A DNA stretch of 5,701 bases, from the NCBI GenBank assembly GCA_002684875.1, contig NYVY01000111.1:1-5701 (forward strand), given 5' to 3'. Source of the DNA: Pseudomonadota bacterium (lineage in GTDB: Bacteria > Pseudomonadota > Gammaproteobacteria > Burkholderiales > Burkholderiaceae_A). Below are positions 1-5,221 of this stretch, in pieces. Each line of letters opens with the position of its first letter. The first letter of the stretch is position 1. The notes below the pieces were generated by a model. That model saw only the letters and a program-made list of their open reading frames with translations, did no database searches and was not told where the DNA came from. Made by a program: the position numbers and the translations under genes.

Positions 1-109
1 GACCGCCCCGGCGCCAGCGGGCATCTCGGGCGTTCGAATCGCCTTGCCTGATTTCAACGACGCCCCCGCCACGCGGCAGTCACGAGGAACCGGTCGACGG
101 GTGACCTAC

Positions 110-118
110 TGCTAATAT
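110..118 (+). promoter_or_regulatory. Candidate extended -10 promoter for the ankyrin gene
   Basis: The bases TGC TAATAT form a TGn extended -10 followed by a hexamer matching TATAAT at 4 of 6 positions. It is an AT-rich spot in otherwise very GC-rich sequence. Transcription would start near 125 and give a leader of about 55 bases before the ATG at 181. There is no convincing -35 box at the usual distance. Promoter rules in planctomycetes are poorly known, so this is a suggestion only. Confidence 0.28.
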
Positions 119-168
119 CCTTCGGTCCCGGTCCGCCCACCGGTGCACACCCCGAGATCGTCCCCCGC

Positions 169-176
169 AGGAAGGA
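169..176 (+). promoter_or_regulatory. Ribosome binding site of the ankyrin gene
   Basis: AGGAAGGA is purine-rich and complementary to the 3' end of 16S rRNA. The AGGA at 169-172 lies 8 bases before the ATG at 181, a normal distance. It fixes 181 as the start, because the protein from there opens with a standard signal peptide. Confidence 0.75.
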
Positions 177-180
177 TCCC

Positions 181-1719
181 ATGCGCATCGTGAAGATCAT
201 CGTCGTCTCGTTCCTGGCCTTCACGACGTCGACGGCCGCCGTCGCCCAGTCCAAAGGGAGGACGGGCACGGAATCCGCCCCCTCCTACTCCGAACCCACT
301 GAACGACTGCTCGAACTCTGCCAGGATCCGGATGCCTCTCCCGAAGACGTCGGCGCGGCGATTCGCGACGGCGCCGATCCCAAGGCGATGATCGAGGTGT
401 CGACGCGGATACCGATCCTGGGCAATCGTGAACGGATGGTGCGTCGAACGGCGTTGCAGGTCGCGGCGATGACCGTTCGCGACCCGAAGGTCATCAGGCT
501 GATGATCGATGCGGGATCGAAACCGACTCCGAATCTCATCCGATTTGCGGTGAACCACAATCCGAACCCCGAAGTGATCGTGGAGCTGCTGGATTCGTGG
601 AACAGAGTTCCGAACGCGCGCAAGCTGAACGGGATCCGCCTGTTCTCGGAAGCATGCGAATCCAACGAGAGCGTCCCGGTCATTCGATGGTTCCTGGAGT
701 CCCAGCGAGGCGACCCCAACGCCTCCGACGAGGACGTGAACGCCGGCATGACGCCGTTCCAGACGGCATGTGGCTCCAACCTCAACCCGGAGGTCATCAA
801 GCTGCTCGTCGACAACGGAGGAAGCCTGGAGGCGACTCGCAGGGGAGGGATCTCCCCCCTGATGTTCGCGGCCATTTCCAACACCCCGGAGATCGCGGAA
901 GTGCTGATCGAATCCGGTTCCGAGGCGGACGATCGCACACACAAGGGCATGAGCGCCTACCTCTACGCGGCCATGAGCAGCAGGTATCCGGGCATGTTTC
1001 GATTGCTCGTGGAGAACGGCGCCGATCCCGATGCGACGCAGTACGGCGTGAATGCGATCGAGATGTCGGCCACCATCAACGAGAATTCCGGAATCATGGC
1101 GGCCATCATCGAGGCCGGCACCAGATTGCCCCCGCGCACGAGGGACGGCGAATCGGTTCTTTCGTGGGCGTCCGGCAATCCGAACCCGAGTGTCGTCGAA
1201 GCCCTGCTGGAAGCGGGCGCCGATCCGAATCCCGGGGACTCGGATCCGCCATTGCTCTCCTTCGCGCTCCTCGGCGTGAATCCCGAAGTGATCCGGGTAC
1301 TGGTCGCAGCCGGGGCGGACGTCAACGCCAGGAGCACCAAGGTGATTCCCGGAATGCTGGAATTCGAGCCCTACTTCCTGCGGGGCACGACACCGCTCAT
1401 GCTGGCCTGCGGCAACATCTCGGCCGAGGACCCCCTGTCGATCATCACGGTTCTGCTCGATGGCGGCGCGAATGCAGGCGACGCGAACCAGGGCGGATAC
1501 ACGCCACTGATGTTTGCCGCGAACAAGCGGTACGAGACCGGAAGCACCGCGGACGTCATTCGCCTGCTGATTCAAGCGGGCGCCGACCCGAATGCCCGGA
1601 ACGAATCCGGCCTCACGGCCCGCGACATCGCCGAGGCGAATCCCAAGCTGGCGGAAATCGATCTCGATGCGGCCTTCCAACCACTGGGCGTGGACTCGGC
1701 GCCGGCCGGCGAACGTTGA
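181..1719 (+). CDS. Exported ankyrin-repeat protein
   Basis: This 512-residue protein consists almost entirely of ankyrin repeats behind a signal peptide. Residues 1-22 have a short basic start (MRIVK), a hydrophobic core and a cleavage site AVA|QS, so the mature protein should be periplasmic or outside the cell. About eleven repeats follow. Good G-x-TPL-x-x-A-type helix starts occur near residues 189 (GMTPFQTA), 223 (GISPLMFAA), 256, 289, 323, 402 (GTTPLMLAC), 439 (GYTPLMFAA) and 477 (GLTARDIAEAN). The second helices read NPEVIxLLxxAGADxNA again and again (for example NPEVIKLLVDNGG and NPEVIRVLVAAGAD). Spacing is 33-38 residues, with one longer step (about 46) where an insertion precedes residue 402. 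Ankyrin arrays bind other proteins; no catalytic domain is visible and the partner is unknown. The gene stands alone, converging on the glycosyltransferase. Its GC content (62% in a sampled 60-base line) suits the window. Identity is certain at the repeat-family level and unknown in function. Confidence 0.93.
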   Translation: MRIVKIIVVSFLAFTTSTAAVAQSKGRTGTESAPSYSEPTERLLELCQDPDASPEDVGAAIRDGADPKAMIEVSTRIPILGNRERMVRRTALQVAAMTVRDPKVIRLMIDAGSKPTPNLIRFAVNHNPNPEVIVELLDSWNRVPNARKLNGIRLFSEACESNESVPVIRWFLESQRGDPNASDEDVNAGMTPFQTACGSNLNPEVIKLLVDNGGSLEATRRGGISPLMFAAISNTPEIAEVLIESGSEADDRTHKGMSAYLYAAMSSRYPGMFRLLVENGADPDATQYGVNAIEMSATINENSGIMAAIIEAGTRLPPRTRDGESVLSWASGNPNPSVVEALLEAGADPNPGDSDPPLLSFALLGVNPEVIRVLVAAGADVNARSTKVIPGMLEFEPYFLRGTTPLMLACGNISAEDPLSIITVLLDGGANAGDANQGGYTPLMFAANKRYETGSTADVIRLLIQAGADPNARNESGLTARDIAEANPKLAEIDLDAAFQPLGVDSAPAGER

Positions 1720-1791
1720 CTGCCTCCCCTCCCCCCCGGCGCTGACGACGAGGCCCACGGACGGGATCCTCGAACGCTCCTCGTGAACCGG

Positions 1792-1876
1792 GGATCGGAT
1801 GCCCGGCCTCGAGCGACCGTGAAACCGGGCGTGGATACCGGATCCGTCGGTCGAGCACCGGACAGGGAAGGAACCG
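1792..1876 (+). repeat. Dispersed intergenic repeat, copy A
   Basis: This 85-bp stretch matches 5056-5140 without gaps at 81 of 85 positions. The differences are at 1827, 1848, 1865 and 1869. It begins 73 bases past the ankyrin stop codon, between convergent genes. Inside it GCCCGG (1801-1806) and CCGGGC (1825-1830) form a perfect 6-bp inverted repeat around the palindrome CTCGAG. A degenerate extra unit appears to precede it at about 1762-1799. It could be a structured 3' end, a REP-like element, or a remnant of mobile DNA. Confidence 0.85.
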
Positions 1877-1913
1877 CCAGCCGAGACAGACGTGACTGAG
1901 TAGCCGCGTATCC

Positions 1914-1930
1914 TTGACTTCAGAAGTCAA
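1914..1930. repeat. Perfect inverted repeat TTGACTTC-A-GAAGTCAA
   Basis: Two 8-base arms are exact reverse complements around a single central base. As RNA it would fold into a 7-bp stem with a 3-base loop; as DNA it could be a binding site for a dimeric regulator. It lies between convergent genes rather than at a promoter, next to the T-tract of the terminator-like hairpin at 1935-1960. Its AT-rich composition sets it apart from the repeat to its left. Confidence 0.6.
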
Positions 1931-1960
1931 AACAACCGGCCGACCGCTACGAACGCCGGT
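1927..1960 (-). terminator. Candidate intrinsic terminator of the glycosyltransferase
   Basis: Read on the minus strand, downstream of the glycosyltransferase stop, ACCGGC and GCCGGT form a 6-bp GC-rich stem (arms at 1955-1960 and 1935-1940) with a 14-base loop. TGTTTTGA follows directly. The loop is longer and the stem shorter than in a textbook terminator. The T-tract on this strand only, and the position 58 bases after the stop, favour the call. On the plus strand the T-run (TCTTTT, 1968-1973) is too far from the stem to count. Confidence 0.42.
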
Positions 1961-2017
1961 AACACGGTCTTTTAGAGGTAACGCATCCTGATATCCGGTC
2001 GTACGCACGCGACCGAT

Positions 2018-3037
2018 TCACTGCCGATGGAATGTTCGCATAAGTGCCTTGAAGAAAAGATCCGTGGTTTGCCCGGTTAACTTCACCCAGTCCTCGGCGG
2101 CTTTCCTGAAGCGATATGGCGCCCCCTGATTCGACCCGGTGCTTGCGAGCATGGCGAGGCCTATTGGATATTCCCGAGCGAGGAGCTCCACGGCTTCTCC
2201 GAGTTCGTCGGCATGATCCTGCAGGGACGAGATGTCATCCACGGGGTAGAAGGCGAGTTGCATCCGATACAGATGGGCGATCCAGTGCAATTTCTCTTCG
2301 CCACGATTCTGGTAGAGGTCGACGGCAATGGCAAAGGCCCGGAAGAGTCGGCAGAATGAGAGTCGATCGTTCCCGGATTGCGTGATGCTTTTCGGGTGTA
2401 TCAGATAATCGTGCAGGACGTCGCTGATGAGGCTGACCCTTCGGGCCTCCAAGAAGCAGCCGAAATTAACGATCGTGTCTTGGCCTATCACCGGAGTGGA
2501 AATCGGATTCGCGGTGCCGAAGCGGTGTAGCAAATCGGTTCGGTATAGCTTGTTCCATAAAAAAGCGGATCCGAAGTCCCGTTTGCAGAACTTCTCAAAA
2601 AGTTCGTCCGTTACCACACGATCGCGGCGGAAGCCGACCTTAACACCAAGCATCCTTCCCGAGCGGTCGACCATTCTGGTGCCGCAGATCGCAATGTCTG
2701 ATTGATCTTTTTTACAGCGTGCGTGAAGGCGTTCGAACATTGTACGGTGGGCAAAATCATCGGCGTCCAAGAATCCGATCCACGGCGCGATCGCGTGTTT
2801 GATTCCGTTCGATCTTGCTTTGAAGCCGCCACCATTTTCCTCCATGCGGACGACTTTGAAACGATCGTCGCGAGCAGCAAAGTCTTCGGCCAGCCGTACC
2901 GTGTCATCGGTTGACCCGTCATCCACGATGATGACCTCAAGCTCCTGCAGAGTCTGATCGGCGAGGCTTTTGAGGGCCTTGGGCAGAAGTTCCGATGCAT
3001 TGAAGGCTGGAACTATGATTGAGACTTCAGGTTTCAT
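2018..3037 (-). CDS. Family 2 glycosyltransferase (GT-A fold)
   Basis: A 339-residue enzyme expected to move a sugar from a nucleotide-sugar donor onto a growing glycan, probably for surface polysaccharide, at the cytoplasmic side. The N-terminus is classic GT2: VSIIVPAFN (residues 5-13), then VDDGSTD (38-44), where the first aspartates bind the nucleotide, and the metal-binding DADD (91-94) in GFLDADDF. Further GT2 marks are LWNKLYR (160-166), GQDTIVNF (185-192, usually GED) and HDYLIHPKSIT (209-219). No membrane segment is evident. I chose the ATG at 3037 because the GT2 fold starts at once there (MKPEVSIIVPAF). An in-frame ATG at 3109 would add 24 residues unlike the family. Neither start has a strong Shine-Dalgarno; GGGA lies upstream of 3037. 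The gene is isolated, with no other polysaccharide genes in view, and is poorer in GC than its neighbours (29/60 at 2521-2580, 26/60 at 2701-2760), suggesting acquisition. Acceptor and donor cannot be told from the sequence. Confidence 0.92.
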   Translation of the reverse strand: MKPEVSIIVPAFNASELLPKALKSLADQTLQELEVIIVDDGSTDDTVRLAEDFAARDDRFKVVRMEENGGGFKARSNGIKHAIAPWIGFLDADDFAHRTMFERLHARCKKDQSDIAICGTRMVDRSGRMLGVKVGFRRDRVVTDELFEKFCKRDFGSAFLWNKLYRTDLLHRFGTANPISTPVIGQDTIVNFGCFLEARRVSLISDVLHDYLIHPKSITQSGNDRLSFCRLFRAFAIAVDLYQNRGEEKLHWIAHLYRMQLAFYPVDDISSLQDHADELGEAVELLAREYPIGLAMLASTGSNQGAPYRFRKAAEDWVKLTGQTTDLFFKALMRTFHRQ

Positions 3038-3171
3038 GTGTAGATCCCGCGTATTCTCAAGCCTTACGTTTGCACGCCCGTGGCCTGCGACGTCCCCTCT
3101 GTTTTGCATCCCGATCGGCAGTATCCAACAGTCGGCTTCAGTGAAGATGCGCGCTTGTCGTACGGTGTCGT

Positions 3172-3191
3172 GTCATGACGTATTTTGTCAT
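3172..3191. repeat. Cluster of GTCAT half-sites
   Basis: GTCATGAC (3172-3179) is a perfect palindrome made of overlapping GTCAT and ATGAC. A third GTCAT follows at 3187-3191, so ATGAC and this copy also form an inverted pair 7 bases apart. The cluster lies in the divergent region between the glycosyltransferase and the hydrolase and overlaps the candidate -35 at 3185. That is where a regulator of either gene could bind. Short motifs like this also arise by chance. Confidence 0.25.
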
Positions 3192-3213
3192 TTTCTAACT
3201 CACAGATTGAAAT
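3185..3213 (+). promoter_or_regulatory. Candidate sigma-70-like promoter for the hydrolase gene
   Basis: TTGTCA (3185-3190, 5 of 6 match to TTGACA) and TGAAAT (3208-3213, 4 of 6 match to TATAAT) are separated by 17 bases. They sit in the most AT-rich part of the intergenic region (23/60 GC at 3181-3240). The leader to the ATG at 3327 would be about 105 bases. No experimental support is possible from sequence alone. Confidence 0.35.
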
Positions 3214-3310
3214 ACGCGGACTCCACCACCGTTGGAATATCGATCCGTCGCGAAGGACTTCTGTCTCGGGCGTCCGTCAGAACGCCCACCGTCTCTTGCG
3301 TGATGTGGTT

Positions 3311-3317
3311 GAAGGAA
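3311..3317 (+). promoter_or_regulatory. Ribosome binding site deciding the hydrolase start
   Basis: GAAGGAA ends 9 bases before the ATG at 3327. An in-frame ATG at 3303 precedes this site and would add eight residues (MWLKEPND) in front of an otherwise standard signal peptide. The site therefore favours 3327. Confidence 0.65.
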
Positions 3318-3326
3318 CCGAACGAC

Positions 3327-4979
3327 ATGCGAACGACATTCATCGCACGAATCCCGCTCATCATCGGGATCGGACTCGCCACGGCGGGCGTCACCGCCTG
3401 GTGCCCCACGGCGACCGCGACCACCGACGATCCCGCCTGCCTCGCGGATCTTGATGGCGATCAGGCCGTCGATGGGGCCGACTTCGGCCGGTTGCTCGCC
3501 TTCTGGGGAGACTGCCGCGCAGGGACCTGCCCCGGCGACCTCGATGAAGACGGACGCGTCAACGGCGGGGACCTCGGGCTCATGCTCATGTCCTGGGGCC
3601 CGGTTCCGAACGCCTGCGATACGGGCCCGACGCCGGCCGAGCCGTTCCATATGCCGACCCTGACCGACACCAGCACCCTCGACGTCGTGGTGATCGAGGA
3701 CTGGCACGTCGACACGATCGACGGCACGACCCGCCAGAAGCTCATCGACATCCACGTCGACGACTGGTGGGAGGGCGTCGAGATCCGGGTGCCGGTGCGA
3801 CTCGTCGTTCCTCTGGAAGGAACGGTCGAGGGTTTCGTCATCAGCGGATCGGGCCTGAACGAGAAGTCCGATGGCGACGAACCGGTGTCCGCGAGCGATC
3901 GCGTCGCACTCGACGCGGGGGCCGGCGTGGTGACGACGAAGATCAAGTCGCTGGGCTACTACCCAGATCTCCCGCAGAAAGGTCAGATTCGCGCGCGTTT
4001 CGGGGAGACCCTCGACTGGCGATACACCGAGTACTACCTGTGGGGCGCCATCATGATGCGCTCCATCACCGCGGCGTTCGATGACGCGCTGTTCCAGCCC
4101 GGGCCGGTGATCGCATACGGAAACTCGAAGAACGGCATGACCCCGCTCATCGCCTCGATCCATGATGAACGGATCGACGCGGTTCGAAGCACCCACGCCT
4201 TCACGACGCATACCCCCATCCGAGCCCACGACCCGGACGCCATCGCCGCGGTCACGGCCGCGAACAAGGACTTCGCCGCGGCCCGCGCCGCCGGGCTGCC
4301 TCAGGGCGACCAGCCCTGGAACTACTACGCGAAGGGATTCCAGAACCTGATCGAGAACGCAGGCTCGCTCGGCTGGACGCCCGAGGAGGTCCTCGCGGCC
4401 ATCAGGCGTGTCGCCGACGATCTGTACGTGAGCGAGAACTGGGACGAACTGACGAAGCGGGGTGTCGAGATCTTCAGCCTCCCGGGCTCCCACGACTGGG
4501 TGGCCTACGACGTGCCGGGCACCGGCGCAATCCTGCCCGGCCTCCGCACCTACATCGTTCCCAACGGCGGCCACGGTCGAGCCGGCCATCCTGAAGCACC
4601 GAGCAGGGATGTCGACGCCGCGTTCTTCGCGGAGCAGCTCGCCGGCACCGACGGCGGACTCGAGACGCCCGAGGTCACCACGGCGATCGAGGGAGGCACG
4701 CTCGAGGTGACGGTGACCTTTCCCAACGGTGGTGTTCCCGAGGAAAGCAAGATCTTCTGGATGTACGACCGAGGCCCCGACGGCTCGGCCTGGTACCTCT
4801 ACGACCTGTTCCCGGAGGACAACTGGCTCGCGATGACGGGCCGCGGAAGCACGTGGAACGCCTCCATACCGCTCGAAGCAGGTCGCGATTCGATCGATCT
4901 CGTCACGACCCACACCGTGACCGTCGACGAACGAGTCGTTCCAATCAGCGCGCCGTACACCCGGGTGCCGATCCGGTGA
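3327..4979 (+). CDS. Secreted dockerin-like/alpha-beta hydrolase fusion, PhoPQ-related-like
   Basis: A 550-residue exported protein. Residues 1-31 are a signal peptide (MRTTFIAR, hydrophobic core, TATA|T). Residues 38-92 hold two dockerin-like repeats with calcium ligands spaced as in dockerins: D41, D43, D45, D52 and D71, D73, D75, D82, each repeat ending in WG. A beta-rich segment (about 115-230) leads into an alpha/beta hydrolase core. The nucleophile elbow is GNSKNG with Ser267, the likely acid is Asp390 in PGSHDW, and the base is His416 in NGGHG, in the expected order. G-x-S-K-x-G and the C-terminal beta domain (about 448-550, with IFWMYDRGPDG) recall the PhoPQ-activated pathogenicity-related family. 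The elbow also resembles glucuronoyl esterases (GCSRNG). An esterase or peptidase acting outside the cytoplasm is likely; the substrate is unknown. The dockerin at the N-terminus, not the C-terminus, is unusual. The gene stands alone, divergent from the glycosyltransferase, in high-GC sequence. I am sure of secretion and the repeats, fairly sure of the hydrolase fold, and less sure of the family. Confidence 0.88.
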   Translation: MRTTFIARIPLIIGIGLATAGVTAWCPTATATTDDPACLADLDGDQAVDGADFGRLLAFWGDCRAGTCPGDLDEDGRVNGGDLGLMLMSWGPVPNACDTGPTPAEPFHMPTLTDTSTLDVVVIEDWHVDTIDGTTRQKLIDIHVDDWWEGVEIRVPVRLVVPLEGTVEGFVISGSGLNEKSDGDEPVSASDRVALDAGAGVVTTKIKSLGYYPDLPQKGQIRARFGETLDWRYTEYYLWGAIMMRSITAAFDDALFQPGPVIAYGNSKNGMTPLIASIHDERIDAVRSTHAFTTHTPIRAHDPDAIAAVTAANKDFAAARAAGLPQGDQPWNYYAKGFQNLIENAGSLGWTPEEVLAAIRRVADDLYVSENWDELTKRGVEIFSLPGSHDWVAYDVPGTGAILPGLRTYIVPNGGHGRAGHPEAPSRDVDAAFFAEQLAGTDGGLETPEVTTAIEGGTLEVTVTFPNGGVPEESKIFWMYDRGPDGSAWYLYDLFPEDNWLAMTGRGSTWNASIPLEAGRDSIDLVTTHTVTVDERVVPISAPYTRVPIR

Positions 4980-5019
4980 TTCCGGAACCGACCGGCGCCC
5001 TCCCCAACGCGACCTCTGG

Positions 5020-5063
5020 TGCCCGGCCCGAGCATGCCCGCACGGTGAAACCGGTGGATCGGA
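5020..5063 (+). repeat. Upstream imperfect unit of repeat copy B
   Basis: This 44-base unit aligns with the next 43 bases (5064-5106). Both run TGCCCGGCC, CGAGC, GTGAAACC, GTGGAT, CGGA in that order, with small gaps between the blocks. Copy B is therefore a head-to-tail tandem of two diverged units. Only the second unit and its right flank match copy A closely. Confidence 0.6.
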
Positions 5064-5140
5064 TGCCCGGCCTCGAGCGACCGTGAAACCCGGCGTGGAT
5101 ACCGGATCCGTTGGTCGAGCACCGGACACGGAGGGAACCG
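5056..5140 (+). repeat. Dispersed intergenic repeat, copy B
   Basis: An 85-bp match to 1792-1876 in the same orientation, with four substitutions (5091, 5112, 5129, 5133) and no gaps. It begins 77 bases after the hydrolase stop codon, in the convergent junction with the second ankyrin gene. This is the same setting and almost the same offset as copy A. The substitution at 5091 weakens the 6-bp stem seen in copy A to 5 of 6 pairs, so that stem is not strictly conserved. Confidence 0.85.
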
Positions 5141-5221
5141 GACCGGCCGACGCTCGGTATCAGCCCCGCGTGGGTCGGACACCGGGTCCTCGCCACGCGT
5201 CGGCGTACGTCCGGTCGGATC

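Noticed and set aside
29..45. A tRNA T-arm-like sequence with TTCGAAT between short complementary arms
   Set aside because: No acceptor stem or CCA follows, and no anticodon arm is recognisable upstream. The match is too short to call a tRNA or tmRNA.
2..115. A possible 3' end of an upstream gene on the plus strand, stopping at TAA 113-115
   Set aside because: The frame is open from the left edge with fairly high GC at third positions, but another plus-strand frame is open to 104 as well. With 37 codons and no recognisable motif I cannot support a gene.
1725..1737. Pyrimidine-rich run with seven C in a row after the ankyrin stop
   Set aside because: It lies outside the coding region, so slippage there would not switch the gene, and short C-runs are expected in GC-rich DNA.
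597..1745. A 382-codon plus-strand frame inside the ankyrin gene
   Set aside because: It is a shifted shadow of the ankyrin codons, with an Arg- and Gly-rich product and no signal or domain.
112..1758. A 548-codon open frame on the minus strand opposite the ankyrin gene
   Set aside because: It mirrors the ankyrin reading frame. High GC and biased third positions keep the opposite frame open. The product has no recognisable domain, while the plus strand has a signal peptide, a ribosome site and clear repeats.
1613..2008. Two minus-strand frames (here and 4799-5182) sharing the peptide SRSLEAGHPI
   Set aside because: The shared peptide is only the translation of the two repeat copies. Outside the repeat the two products do not match and no start signals are seen, so a conserved small protein is not supported.
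3393..3404. A lipoprotein cleavage site near Cys26 of the hydrolase
   Set aside because: The residue before the cysteine is Trp and the preceding residues do not fit the lipobox, so an ordinary signal peptidase site after residue 31 is more likely.
4974..4990. Short palindrome TTCCGGAA and a CGGT/ACCG pair just after the hydrolase stop
   Set aside because: The stems are only 4 bp and no T-tract follows, so a terminator call is not justified.
3195..5129. A 644-codon open frame on the minus strand opposite the hydrolase
   Set aside because: The same GC effect. The product is rich in Arg, Gly, Val and Asp with no family motifs, and its start lies inside repeat copy B.
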